From NCBI RefSeq assembly GCF_020509005.1, contig NC_063012.1, positions 1,860,001-1,924,000 of the forward strand: a stretch of 64,000 nucleotides of DNA. The letters run 5' to 3'. The notes below the pieces were generated by a model, which did no database searches, was not told where the DNA came from, and saw only the letters and a program-made list of their open reading frames with translations. Shown here one piece after another: positions 1 through 10,523 of this stretch; position 1 is the stretch's first letter, and each line of letters starts with the position of its first letter. Both the position numbers and the translations under genes were made by a program. This DNA comes from Fulvia fulva. Its lineage: Eukaryota; Ascomycota; Dothideomycetes; Mycosphaerellales; Mycosphaerellaceae.

Positions 1-2086
1 ACGAGGACCAGGACATAGTTTCCTTGCGTTTCAGCCTTCGCAAGAGCATGCGCATCACTTGAATGGACACGGCGCGCCAGTGCGACCAAACAGTCAGCCT
101 GTCGAGACCTTCCCACGGCATGTCGATGATCTGGTTCGACGTGAAGGGCCTTTTGAGCAGCGGGCTGGTCCTTTTCGACATTTCGGCGAGCCGTTAGCAT
201 CACCCAGGCACGAGCCACCGCCGCTTCGTCAAGAACGACCGATGTTCCAGGGCGGCCTTACGTCCCATCCGCAAGAGAATGCCACATACAGCAGCCCTCG
301 AATGGACCGCGAACGTAGCTCGCAAGGACCGTCGCGATTCCAAGGCGGTAACTTCCCGAATCCACTGCGTGACGAACAACAATCATTGTTCAGGCCGACG
401 TTCCCGCCAACATCACACCCTGCACCTGAAGCACCGAGAGAATCGATCGAGAACCGAGCACAAGACACGCGAAGGCAACTCTCTCGGCCATCGCCTCCTC
501 CAATGCACTTGCCTACATATGAAAGAGGGCGCAATGGCTTCGTGGATCGACCTATGACGTTGGAAGAACATCAGCGGATGGAGATGATGCATCGTGAACA
601 ACATCGCAAAGAGAGTGAAGGCTCTGTGCACCGTGCGCTCCTCAACATTAGCCCGGAGCTGGACCGTCGCGGTCGCAACTCGCCTTTACCGCAAGCTGTC
701 CAAGGCGCACAGCCTAGACACATCGGTCCTGGAGGGGATAACCCGGGAATCAAGATGGAATTTGGCCGAATGTTCTCGGGTTTGGGTGCAGGCGTTGGTA
801 GCACCACGCCCAAGCCGCATTCCCACCATCCGCCGAACGGCGACACTACACCATCGCGCATGAGTCCGTCCTTGAGACACGTCGAGGGCAGCGACCTGGT
901 GCGTGCTGCCGTTGCAGAAATAGACGAACGGCGAGCCGGCTCGAAGGCTGGGTCGAGAGCTGGAAGACGCAATAGACGGCGGTCCAGGGACGATGCAGAG
1001 CACCTGGAAGGCGATGGCAGAGGCACACCAGATCTGCAGCGCGGCGGCAAGCGTGCGAAGACTGCGCATCATCACCATCATCACGTGCATCCGCACCACC
1101 ATCATCACCACCATCACGAAGGAGGGGAGACTACTCCGGGGCCACACAACATGCCACGCTTCCCTTCGAATCCACTCTCGCACGCCAATCTCGCGGCCAG
1201 CCAAGCGCATCACCATCATCACCACCATGCACATCCCACACATCCTGGACATCACCATCACCACACGCCACGGGCAGCACCGGCTCCTCGGAAGCCAGCA
1301 GTCAGTGTTATCAGCAAGAGGGTCCTCGAAGAAACTGCGAAGAAGCCGAGAAGGCATCTTGGCTCTCAGCTCTACACAACTGACGTGACGCTTCCCGCGC
1401 CTGCTGATATCCATGTTGACTCGAAGATTAAATTCGGCAGTACATCGAAACCGATACCAGCTTTCCACGACCACCAGAATTGCACGTTCACTGTCAGAGT
1501 ACCTCGCGACTATCTCATACGCAGCGATACTAATGCAGATGAATACAATTTGGAGGCGATATGTAAGCGACGTCAGCTGTGGGGAACCGATATATACACA
1601 GACGATTCCGATGTTGTCGCCGCTGCGGTGCATTCGGGCTGGATTAGAGGCGACTTTGGCGAGCACAATGAAGACATCCGGCAGATCTGCGACAACACTT
1701 CAGAGCGCGATGTGGATGACGGCCCACCGCTTTCGCTGGACGAACGTCCGGCTAGGCCAGTCAAAGTGCCAGAAGGCCATGATGCGCATATCACCATTGT
1801 AATCTTACCACCGCTTGAAGCCTACGCTTCCACACATCAACACCACATCTGGTCGCGGGACTGGAACAAGACTCACGACGGAATGTCCTATATGATACAC
1901 AGGATCGACTTTGTTGACGAAGGTAGATCTGGTCGCTATGTAGAACGAAACGGAGCCGCTCGCAAAAAGCGAATCGCGATTGAGGAAGCAAACCGCAGGG
2001 AGGCAGCAGCTGGCCTCTTGATGTTTGCCAATGGCTCAGGAGCTGGGCCCAGCAGTGGCAGCGGCACCGTTAGAGTCGGGGCATGA
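1..2086 (+). CDS. RXT3: Rxt3-family histone deacetylase complex subunit (5' partial)
   Basis: The reading frame is open to the left edge (codons begin at base 2), so the true start lies outside the window and about 690 residues are visible. The first two thirds are disordered and rich in Pro, Arg and Gln, with two histidine clusters encoded at 1067-1117 and 1208-1264. The C-terminal third is the conserved part: from about residue 440 it reads LGSQLYTTDVTLP, then FTVRVPRDYL, RRQLWGTDIYTDDSDVV and HSGWIRGDF, which I recognise as the Rxt3 domain. In yeast Rxt3 is a subunit of the Rpd3L histone deacetylase complex in the nucleus. Assignment is from family recognition, not a search. Basic clusters around GRRNRRRSRD may act in nuclear import. 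No intron is evident in the visible part. Confidence 0.85.
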   Translation, partial: RGPGHSFLAFQPSQEHAHHLNGHGAPVRPNSQPVETFPRHVDDLVRREGPFEQRAGPFRHFGEPLASPRHEPPPLRQERPMFQGGLTSHPQENATYSSPRMDRERSSQGPSRFQGGNFPNPLRDEQQSLFRPTFPPTSHPAPEAPRESIENRAQDTRRQLSRPSPPPMHLPTYERGRNGFVDRPMTLEEHQRMEMMHREQHRKESEGSVHRALLNISPELDRRGRNSPLPQAVQGAQPRHIGPGGDNPGIKMEFGRMFSGLGAGVGSTTPKPHSHHPPNGDTTPSRMSPSLRHVEGSDLVRAAVAEIDERRAGSKAGSRAGRRNRRRSRDDAEHLEGDGRGTPDLQRGGKRAKTAHHHHHHVHPHHHHHHHHEGGETTPGPHNMPRFPSNPLSHANLAASQAHHHHHHHAHPTHPGHHHHHTPRAAPAPRKPAVSVISKRVLEETAKKPRRHLGSQLYTTDVTLPAPADIHVDSKIKFGSTSKPIPAFHDHQNCTFTVRVPRDYLIRSDTNADEYNLEAICKRRQLWGTDIYTDDSDVVAAAVHSGWIRGDFGEHNEDIRQICDNTSERDVDDGPPLSLDERPARPVKVPEGHDAHITIVILPPLEAYASTHQHHIWSRDWNKTHDGMSYMIHRIDFVDEGRSGRYVERNGAARKKRIAIEEANRREAAAGLLMFANGSGAGPSSGSGTVRVGA
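1067..1264 (+). repeat. Histidine-codon (CAT/CAC) low-complexity tracts
   Basis: Two in-frame CAY-rich runs inside the Rxt3-like gene encode blocks of six to eight consecutive histidines, separated by a linker of normal composition. The mixed CAT and CAC codons argue against recent slippage of one trinucleotide and for retention at the protein level. Confidence 0.9.
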
Positions 2087-2592
2087 ATATTGTAGCAGTT
2101 GGTATATGTATGAATGGTATGAGCCACGACTGTAAGCATGCTGAACATCCATGTCTGTATATCCAGCACGAAGCCTGATAGCCTGCGACTAGTGGGTGGC
2201 ACCTCCGCAACGATTCGATGACATCCCGATTCCTATGACATGAACACTGTGACGCAGCAACTGGTGTAAAATGGCAGTGCCACGCTCTGCTTCCAGTCAC
2301 TTCCAGGGTCAGAGGAGTCTGGTATCATTGAAGAATGTTAAGATTGCCGCTCTGCGGTGGAAGCTCCCGCACATGTGAGAGTTCCGCGAGTAAAGTGAAA
2401 CTCGACGTGAGGGCGAAGCGATCACATGCTAGATGTGAGGAACGTGATCACGCGATCTCAAACATGCGTCACTTCTGCCTAACCTCACTTTCACAGTGGA
2501 AGTGAGCTTGGTCTCCTGACTATTATATCTCGCCTGCACTTCTACAAGCTTGCCACCAACCGTTATTGCCGCCACAAGCCATTGCCGAGACC

Positions 2593-3460
2593 ATGCAGAA
2601 CACCACTAACCAGAGCGTTGTTGCTGACGATGCATCACAGAGTATCGACGAGGGCGTGTACATCCAGGAGAATGGTGATCAAGTGGCAGTACCCGCACCC
2701 GCATCACTGAAGAAGAACAAGAAGAAGGCACATAAGCCGATGAATGCAGCGGAACAGGTGGCGAGTATGGCGATGCTGCAGGAGAAGCTTAAGCTGTTCG
2801 AGAAGGTTGGTGCTACTGCTGCTCGGCCAGTCGATACTACTGCAGAGGTCCCGGTTGCGGTGGAGAGTCCAACGACTCCAGAGCCGGTGGTCAAGAAGCG
2901 CAAGGTTTCAGATGTCAGAGCATTGAGCAGCGACATGCCAACCCCAGAAGCTATACCTGCGGCTGTGCCACCGGCCATCAACACCGCCTCACCGAAGAGC
3001 GTGGCCACCTCGAGACGCCGCGGCTCTTCAATCGCTTCCAGATCGTCGGAGCAGGAGGATCCGTACTGCCCGAACAAAGTCAAGCAGCTTATGGACAAGC
3101 TCAACGGTCTTGGTATCGGAATGGAGAAGGCAATCTCAGAAGTCATATCTCGCGCCAAGAAGCTTGTCGTTGGCGAAGGCGCTGAAGCAATCCGTGACAG
3201 ACTCACTGAGTTGGAGAAGGAGTGGAAGATGGGAAACAGGTACGTTTCCGCCTCGCTTCCGATCCAACATCAGTTGCTGAGACACTGCAACGCATCTCTG
3301 TGGGTATAGCTGACACTCTCCGTCTGGTAGGGAGCATATGCAGAATCTCGTCAAGTTCTCGGAGCGCAATGGCATTGTTGCGATGGGAGGCGTGCAGGTG
3401 CCGAGTGGTTCGCTGGATGTGCCTGTACAGTCGGAAGTGGTGTCGAATTCCAACGAGTAG
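2593..3460 (+). CDS. Unknown basic, Ala/Pro-rich protein (2 exons)
   Basis: Exons 2593-3239 and 3331-3460 give 258 residues. The ATG at 2593 is the first in frame. The intron has a GTACGT donor, a GCTGAC branch site and a TAG acceptor; its removal continues the frame as GNREHMQNLVKFSERNG, whereas the unspliced frame stops inside the intron. The N-terminal part holds a lysine cluster (KKNKKKAHK) that could be a nuclear signal. The middle is disordered and rich in Ala, Pro and Ser. The C-terminal 90 residues look helical and hold the best conserved-looking stretch (QLMDKLNGLGIGMEKAISEV). I do not recognise the family and assign no function. A TATA-like string at about 2521 lies some 70 bases upstream of the ATG. 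Confidence 0.7.
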
Positions 3461-3625
3461 AAGGCGTGTGGGTGGCATGGGAAAAATGACTGGAAGGAGA
3501 GTTGCTTGATGCTTGCTGGAATACTGGAGAATAGGCCTCTCGAAGAAAGGACTGCAAGCTGAGCAATGGAAGAAAACATGGAGCTGGTCTCCACACACTG
3601 TCGCGCAGAGATAGTGTCCTGTATG

Positions 3626-5356
3626 CTAAAGCCTCGCCGTACTCTCCTCATCCAACGCCGTCTCAAAACGTTTACACCAAGCCTGCACCAGCGCCGGGTC
3701 CAGTCTCGTAGAATCCACAGACGGCACACAGAACAGCCCATCCTTAGTGCCACCAATACCGACCAAGAACTCACCCTCCCTTGCACGCACACTCGATGTC
3801 ATATCAGTGAAGTCCGCCGCGAAGTCTTTGCTCGGATCATCCAGATCATAGAGGCCTCCCTTTACTAACGCTTCGCGATTCCCCACCGAGCTCACGCCAC
3901 ACGTCTGCATCGTGGGGTTCTGTCGTGCAGGATACTGCCCCTGTACATCGAGACCCGATCGTAGATGCGCAGGTGTCTGTACTTCTGCTCGCTCCAAGCT
4001 GAAGAGGTATTGATTCGCCAGCACGAGACCAGCTCCGCGACTGCTTAGAAACTGCTTCGTGGCATCGTCCCCAGTAGGTCTGGCTCGCTTCTGATACGTG
4101 GCTAATTGCCGCTGAGCCTGGCGCGCTAGTAATCGGAGTCTTCCTTCGAGATCCAAGTCCGATGATAGGAACGGCAGCGCGATCCCGTCGGAGAAGGCGA
4201 GCATCATGGAGTCAGGCTCGTTGTGGAAGTTGAAGAATGCGCGAGGATTTAGAGGGAAACCGGTGATGAAGCAGTCCCGGCCGTTGGCTGGGACGTCTGG
4301 GTACCGTCGCTCGTGGAACTCCATCATGATGAGGGCGGCGAGGGCGTATATGCCGGCTCCTAGGCTGGTTTTCACGCTTTTGCATATTCGACTGAGGCGG
4401 GCCGTGCTCGTGGCGGAGATGTGGATGTAGGATGGGAAGGTGTTCAAGACAGGTGTTTTTGTGTAGTCCAGCACGCGCTTGTATACTGGCGACAAAGGCA
4501 CGGCGCTTTCTGCGACCTGCTGGCGTTGTAAAGGATTGCTGAAGCCTACGGGGAGAGGCTTTCGTACGTGGCGAAGCATCCTCGTAATGGCCCAGAACCA
4601 TCTTTGTCGCGCGATGCTGCCTGTGATCTTGGGATATAGAGCCTCCTGAGGGAGCGGAAGATGCTGCGCCATGGATTCCGGTCTGATGGAGGTGGCAATG
4701 CCTTGACGCATAGCATCCGGCGACTCATTCAGGATATTGATGAAGTCATTCATCCAGGCGTACGAGCATAGACCATCTGAAATCTGATGGGCCATTACGA
4801 ACTGCAGTCGCAGGACAGTACGGCCATTAACCCCCTTCACTGGCAGCACAAACAGCTTTGAAAGGCTCTGTTCAGGGTCAACAATACGCCCAACATTCTT
4901 GCAATGAGCATAGAAATCTTTCGTGTCCACTTCATCGTAATAGTCCTCGAGAAAGATTAGATGCCAGCCAGCATCTTCAATCGCGTGTCCTACATTCCTC
5001 GGAATCTTGACCTGAAAATGCATGCCTAGTATGGCTGTTGAAGCTGGGTCGTCGTCGTTCTCGCGGCAAGTCCTCGCTTGCAGTAGCAAATGCCGACATC
5101 GCATTCTCGTCCACGCCAGTAAGAGTCTTTCTCGAAGATCCACCCTGGAAAGTTTTGAGGTTATTTGGACTTCCAGGAGACAGTTCATGTCGGCCTTGCC
5201 TTCATAGTATCGTCCGTCTGCGTCGAAGGAAAATTCCACCGGCCCCAGTGGTCTCGAGAAGACTTTGCCACTCGGTGACTGAGTCTCGCGCCATTGGTAG
5301 CCCTCATTGTTGCCATAGCGGTGTAACCAGTGCGGTTGATGCTGCTTTCCAGCCAT
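3626..5356 (-). CDS. HxxxDG-type CoA-dependent acyltransferase (condensation-like fold)
   Basis: A single exon encodes 576 residues starting at an ATG. The key signature is HQISDGLCSY at about residues 190-199, the HxxxDG catalytic motif shared by BAHD, condensation-domain and fungal O-acetyltransferase enzymes. The length and the early WLHRYGN segment resemble fungal proteins related to trichothecene 15-O-acetyltransferase, which transfer acyl groups from CoA to alcohols. No signal peptide or membrane segment is visible, so it is probably cytosolic. The flanking genes are an unknown protein and a small 2EXR protein, so nothing suggests a biosynthetic cluster and the substrate cannot be inferred. 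It converges on the gene ending at 3460. The superfamily call is fairly sure; the reaction is inference. Confidence 0.75.
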   Translation of the reverse strand: MAGKQHQPHWLHRYGNNEGYQWRETQSPSGKVFSRPLGPVEFSFDADGRYYEGKADMNCLLEVQITSKLSRVDLRERLLLAWTRMRCRHLLLQARTCRENDDDPASTAILGMHFQVKIPRNVGHAIEDAGWHLIFLEDYYDEVDTKDFYAHCKNVGRIVDPEQSLSKLFVLPVKGVNGRTVLRLQFVMAHQISDGLCSYAWMNDFINILNESPDAMRQGIATSIRPESMAQHLPLPQEALYPKITGSIARQRWFWAITRMLRHVRKPLPVGFSNPLQRQQVAESAVPLSPVYKRVLDYTKTPVLNTFPSYIHISATSTARLSRICKSVKTSLGAGIYALAALIMMEFHERRYPDVPANGRDCFITGFPLNPRAFFNFHNEPDSMMLAFSDGIALPFLSSDLDLEGRLRLLARQAQRQLATYQKRARPTGDDATKQFLSSRGAGLVLANQYLFSLERAEVQTPAHLRSGLDVQGQYPARQNPTMQTCGVSSVGNREALVKGGLYDLDDPSKDFAADFTDMTSSVRAREGEFLVGIGGTKDGLFCVPSVDSTRLDPALVQAWCKRFETALDEESTARL

Positions 5357-6165
5357 CCGTGTTCAGGGAGCGATGTTGAAGAGTTGTATACGAGAAGTTG
5401 AACATAGTTGACGACATGTTCATTGGCTTGGCTCGACGCTAGGGAAGTGGAGAGCTCAGAGGATCGTCGGGAAGGATGTCAACTCACCAAGGCGACTGTA
5501 CCGTGAGACACTGAAGCTCAATGAATGTTCGAAGTCCGAGAGCCACAACGCTGTGATATAATGAGACGTCATCACATGCTCGTAGCTTCGACGGGCGTTT
5601 CCAATCAAAGTTGCAGCACAGGCACTATCTCAAAAGCCCGAATACCTACAACTTTCACATCACTTTTATTGAACGCAAACCAGGAGAGGTCCTGTTCGCC
5701 CTCTCCTGTTGTTTGGTTTGGTAGGGACTGTGGCAGTGGAGGCAGCAGCATGAGGCAGCGATGGCAACGCGTCCGCTACCACCACCACCACCACCACCAC
5801 CACAGTTCCGTTGTATTGTTGTAGGAAGAAAGAAGAAGGGATGACCTCGAAGAACAGTCTTTTGTGCTGACGACTCGGCTCTCGAGTCTACGCCGAGGCC
5901 ACGCAAGGATAAAGAGACTCGAAGACGCGAGGAGCAGAGGGCGAGTCGGTCGTTGCTGAAAGTGAGTCGGCATGTGTGTATTGTGATAAGAGATCTTACT
6001 AGGGTGTGGTGAGATTGGGCCCGATGAACTGGGTGCGCATGTGCAGTTCGGGTGCGAAAAAGGTCCATTCACTCGACCTTGAATCAGTCCCTCGCGCGTC
6101 AGCTTTCGACTCGCATAAGAATTTCTTCGTTCTGAACTCTGACTTCTCACCTGCCACAACACGCA
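5357..6165. other. Intergenic region between divergent genes, with ACC microsatellite
   Basis: This spacer lies between the acyltransferase start (minus) and the 2EXR gene start (plus), so it should hold both promoters. Overlapping frames on both strands here show no recognisable protein features. The only distinct element is an ACC-repeat tract at about 5778-5803. No clear TATA element was identified. Confidence 0.5.
5778..5803. repeat. (ACC)n microsatellite
   Basis: About nine perfect ACC units occur in the spacer upstream of the 2EXR gene. A nearly identical tract is found upstream of the next gene at about 7231. Confidence 0.95.
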
Positions 6166-6656
6166 ATGGCCCGCACACTCCACAAGGCTCGCAGGTACGT
6201 CCTCCAACATGCAATGAGTGACTCTCGCTGATATACGACAGCGCCGGTGCGGCCGAGTCGAAACCATGTCGGCTTCTCGAACTCCCAGCAGAGCTTCGCA
6301 CTCGGATCTACGAGTTTGCTCTCTTTCCCACCCACAATCAGCCCGTCACAGACGCAGAGCTGGCACGACAGAATTACAGACTCAATGGCTTCGTCCCTCA
6401 TGGTCGTACCAAACCCGCACTGGCCAGGTCCACGGGCTACTACGACTGCTACATCTGGAAGCGCGACCGCTCCGATCCAACTCTCCAGCGCCCTTCACTA
6501 CTAGCAGTCAATAAGCAGGTTCGTGGTGAAGCCTCCGAGATCTTCTACAGCAAGGCAGTCTTCCGGGTCCCGCTAGCAGTCGATCTCGGTGGCTCCTTCG
6601 GTGTGAGGATGGCGCAGAAGTGGTTGGGCTCGTTGTGGGCGACCAGCTCGCCTTAG
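6166..6656 (+). CDS. Small 2EXR / F-box-like protein (2 exons)
   Basis: Exons 6166-6194 and 6242-6656 give 147 residues. The 29-base first exon (MARTLHKAR) joins through a 47-base intron with GTACGT donor, GCTGAT branch and CAG acceptor; the phase-2 junction fits exactly. The product holds the hallmark fungal pattern LLELPAELRTRIYEFAL followed about 60 residues later by PSLLAVNKQVRGEASEIFYS. This pattern defines the 2EXR/DUF7730 group, an F-box-like fold abundant in filamentous ascomycetes. Such proteins are thought to be protein-interaction modules; specific roles are unknown. It is shorter than many relatives, ending soon after the second motif, so a truncated member or a further 3' exon is possible. 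Confidence 0.75.
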
Positions 6657-7365
6657 CCTTACCGCAAGCACTGTACAATGGTCAGCAGTACAACATGTCT
6701 GGATGATGTGCTCAGGTAGTATCATACCGTCTCTGCATCTCACTCGCCATGCGCCCGTTGATAGCATGCGTGTCATAACAATGAATGTCTAGCAGAGCGG
6801 ACGAACTGTATCTACCAAGTCAGCTAAGCGGAGGGATCATGAAGATTACTTAGATCCTAGAGCTATATACTCGTCTCTACTTGCCCCCTGTTCAGCTCAT
6901 CTGTACAACGTCGAACCATGCCATGTCGTTTCTCGGGAGTACTCAGAGTACGACAGCTGTAGACTGCAAGGAGCGATGATCTAGATTGATGTGCGGCAAG
7001 GAGTTGTGAGGTGAACAGTGACGGGAAGGCGACCGCTCTCGGGCCCCTTGTCCGTTTCCTTGGCGGGCTGGACCGCGAACGTTGCACTTGCTGCTCAAGA
7101 CGGGACATTGGTTGAAGACGACCACTTTCTGCTTTTTTGCCATCACCACACACACCCGCACCAGAGTCATCGGGCCCCAACTCGGCGCAACCATCTCATC
7201 GCGCTCGAATACCGCATCCACCGCACAACACACCACCACCACCACCACCACCACCGTCATCCGCAATCCTTGAACACCCCCGAGACATCCAAACTTTCCC
7301 GTAGAGGCATGGCCGTACGCCAGCCCATCTACCTCACACACGCCGTCTGGATGTACTGACTGAGG
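6657..7365. other. Intergenic region / 5' leader with ACC microsatellite
   Basis: This is the upstream region and probable leader of the DUF2433 gene. It holds an ACC tract at about 7231-7255. Short frames on either strand look non-coding. Confidence 0.5.
7231..7255. repeat. (CAC/ACC)n microsatellite
   Basis: About eight perfect units occur roughly 110-135 bases upstream of the DUF2433 start codon, probably in its 5' leader or promoter. Confidence 0.95.
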
Positions 7366-9646
7366 ATGCAGCAACCACCTTCGCAGCCGCGCGCCTACTC
7401 GCAAGCATATCTCCCCAACGGCGGCGCACAACAACCCAGCGGCCCTGTGCCAGGAGCTCGACCACTCGACCCCAACCAAGGTCGCGTGCAGCAGCTCGGC
7501 CATGCGCGAGTGCTGTGTATCGCAGACGTGCGAGGTAATGACGCATCGGACACATACCACTACAGTAAGAGCATGGCTGACATGTGACAAGGCAACCTGC
7601 GACAGCTGAACGAGCTTGCACGCAACGCCAAAGCCGACTACATCATCCACACGGGCGACTTTGGTTTCTACGATGACCAGTCGCTCGAACGCATCGCAGA
7701 GAAGTGAGACAAACGAGTCGACGACAACGCAGATCCACCACTAACACACTCACCACAGGACACTCAAGCACGTAGCTCAGTACTCGCCGCTCCTTCCCGA
7801 ACCTCTCAAGGCCGACATAGCACGCACCGGTCCTCAGCAGTCGATAAAAGATCGGTTCCGGCAAGAACGCCTCCCACTCTCAGAGCTCCCTCAGTTCCTC
7901 AACAAGTCCCAGCGCCTCGATGTACCTGTCTACACTGTCTGGGGCGCCTGCGAGGATGTTTCCGTCTTGGAGAAGCTGCGCTCGCAAGAGTACAAGGTCG
8001 ACAACCTGCACATCATTGATGAATCGCACTCGCGACTACTTGATGTCGGTGGCATCAAGCTGCGACTTCTCGGCCTTGGAGGTGCCGTGGTTATGCACAA
8101 GCTCTTCGACAACGGCGAGGGCAGGACAACCATTGCAGGTGGCCAAGGAACTATGTGGACAACCCTCCTGCAGATGGGTGAGCTGATCGACACCGCTAAC
8201 CGCGTCTACGATCCTACCGAGACTCGAGTCCTCGTCACCCACGCCTCGCCAGCTCGTGAAGGCCTCCTCAACCAGCTGTCTGTGCAACTGAAAGCTGACT
8301 TCTCGATATCCGCCGGTCTCCACTTCCGATATGGCAGCTCTTACAACGAATTCTCCGTCAACCCATCTCTCGACCACTACCGCGGCAAGCTTTCCGCATC
8401 GAAGGCTTCCTTCAACGACGTGTGGGAGACTGTCAAGCATGAGGTGGAGCCAGCTGTTTCGGAGAACGAGGCACAGAACAAGCTCCTGCAGGGTGCTCTG
8501 GATCTGGTCAGCAAGATGCCTACCAACGCCAGTGGCGGTAACCCATTCGGCGGAGGAGGTCAGATCAACGGAGCCGTCGATGAGTCGGCTTTCAAGAATA
8601 TGTGGAACTTCAACTTGGCTGACGCTGCTTTCGGCTGGCTTGTTCTGGACATCGACCAGGGTAGAATCGGTACGGAGATGCGCGCGCAAGGCTTCAACTT
8701 CTCGCATCGCTCAGGCAAGACACCACAGAGAGCACAAGGGCTGCCGCAGGCACCGATCAACGCAACGATGCAGCCAACTGGTGGCGTCCTGCCAACTCCC
8801 GGCCAGCAGCCTCCACCAATGGCCCAGCAGCAGGCACGCCCTCCACAGCAGGCGAACAACGTGCCACCTCAGCAGCGCTCGCAGCCACCAAACGCTCAGC
8901 AACAGGCACGACCCGGACAACAGCAATCGCCGGCACCCGGTGGCAAGCCAGCTACACCTCAAGCAGCACTGACCGCCAACGGTACAACTGCACCAACTGC
9001 TAACCTACCGACCAAGGATCTTCCACAGACAAACGGCACATCAGCAGCTGAGGTCGCCAAGCCTGAGACACCATTCCAGAACAAACAAGCCAACGCCGGA
9101 CAGTCACCACAGCAGCAGGAGCCATCCAAGGGTATCTTCGTCATGAACGGACCAAGCAGCATTGACGAGGTCAAGTCAGAATTGTTCACTCCTGAAGATG
9201 CTGCTAAGATTACGGACGTGACCAAGGCAGGTCCACCAGGTCGCTGGGCAGTCCACTTTGCCACTCCGGAGATCATGCAAGAGGTCCTCAAGACTGGCCA
9301 ACCCAAGGAGGCCGGCGAGAAGTATAAGGGCGTGAGGCTTACGGTTTATAGACCAAACCCTAGCCGAGGCAACTATGGCGGCGCTGGCGGCTGGGGTCCT
9401 GGCCCACGAGGAGGTCACAGCAACAGAGGTGGACCTGAGGGTCGCGGCGGCTACCAATCCGCAGGAGGCGCTACAACTGGTAGTGACAGCGAGTCCGGAC
9501 GTGGTGGTCGTGGACGCGGCCGAGGAGGAGCATTCCGAGGCGAGAACCGCGGTGGCCGTGGAAGCCGTGGCGGACGTGGTGGGGAGCGTGGTGGTAAGCC
9601 TGATGGTGCTGCTGCCGCTGCTGCTCCAGCTGGAGGCGATTCTTAG
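7366..9646 (+). CDS. DUF2433 calcineurin-like phosphoesterase with RGG tail (3 exons)
   Basis: Exons 7366-7534, 7592-7703 and 7759-9646 give 722 residues to the first stop. Splicing restores VLCIADVRGNLRQLNELA and YIIHTGDFGFYDD, the first two metallophosphoesterase blocks (DxRGN and GDFGFYD); TVWGACEDV and VLVTHASPAREG follow as the later metal-binding blocks. The fold region spans roughly residues 45-430 and matches the fungal DUF2433 family. A Gln/Pro-rich linker follows, then a compact domain around GIFVMNGPSSIDEVKSELF that may resemble an RNA-binding fold, then an RGG-rich tail. RGG repeats usually bind RNA. The TAG at 9644-9646 is unusual: the same frame continues with coding-like sequence to a TAA at 9902-9904, so the true C-terminus may be longer. 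Confidence 0.85.
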
Positions 9647-9904
9647 AGGGGTCCCGCCAAAGGCACGCCATCGCGCGCCGACTCAACAGCACCAACGAAG
9701 ACACCAGAGGGCCGCAGCCATGGTCCGCAAAAGGCCAAGCCGCAAGCAGACTCACGCCCAAAGACACCCATCATTGTCGATGGCAGCAGTGGCAGTGGCC
9801 CCAAGGGTGCTAACGGCGGTGCTCAGGCAGCCGGATCGCGCGTGGCAACACCGAAGCCCAAGCCAACAACGCCGGCTTCAGTGCCAGCGGAGAAGAGGAA
9901 GTAA
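9647..9904 (+). other. In-frame coding-like extension after the DUF2433 TAG
   Basis: The frame of the DUF2433 gene stays open for 85 codons after its TAG and ends at TAA. It is rich in Lys, Pro, Thr, Ser and Gly and holds the motif KTPIIVDGSSGSG, matching the style of the preceding tail. A strong GTAAGC donor at 9594 lies just before the stop. Splicing it to an AAG acceptor ending at 9662 removes 69 bases in frame, TAG included. Read-through or a sequence error are alternatives. Confidence 0.55.
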
Positions 9905-10523
9905 GGTCGGAAGGTGAGGAACATGACGCATATGCATTCTGTCAGAAATTTGGACTCTTCAATAGACTGGAGAGTGGAGCATTGAGGTTGTACTGCCAGT
10001 GATATACCAGCCTACTGCATCGTTTTGTCTACGAAGTGGGACACAGATGGGCGAGCTTGAGTGTTGTATGTAGATTATCGTGGGCGCCGAACGTGGAGGA
10101 AAGATGGCAGCAGTAGCTAACTATACCCCTACAAGCGTTTTGACTCATGAATGTAATGGCAGTGTATTGAATGTCGGTGGCGCTTCACATGTTTCACTGT
10201 GCCTGAGGCTCTGCGGGTGATTGGCGCAGAATGACGTTCCAGAAGTGGTGATGCTGCGAGACGATCAGCTGTCGCCTGCCTGCTGCTACCACGGTACTCC
10301 GTAGTCCGTACCTTGGTTTGTGCTCCACCATCTCTCCACCACAAACACAAGCACTCAAACATCTCCTGTTTCCGCCCGACGGCACGACGTTCCAACGAGG
10401 GCACATGCGTTACGAATAAGTTCACGAATACCTATCTGAAAGTACCACACCGATAGCTCGACAGCTCTGAGGTCCAGCAACGCCGAGAGAGCAAGACCCG
10501 CCGAGGGAGGGGCGGGGCGCGCG
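9905..10523. other. Intergenic region upstream of the NPC1 gene
   Basis: This spacer holds the probable 3' end of the DUF2433 transcript and the promoter of the NPC1-like gene. I see no gene, repeat or clear regulatory motif in it. Confidence 0.5.

Noticed and set aside
686..1666. 326-codon minus-strand frame opposite the Rxt3-like gene
   Set aside because: It mirrors a conserved plus-strand domain and His tracts and has no family motif; it is a shadow frame.
8036..8707. 223-codon minus-strand frame in the DUF2433 gene
   Set aside because: It lies opposite conserved phosphoesterase sequence and shows no motif.
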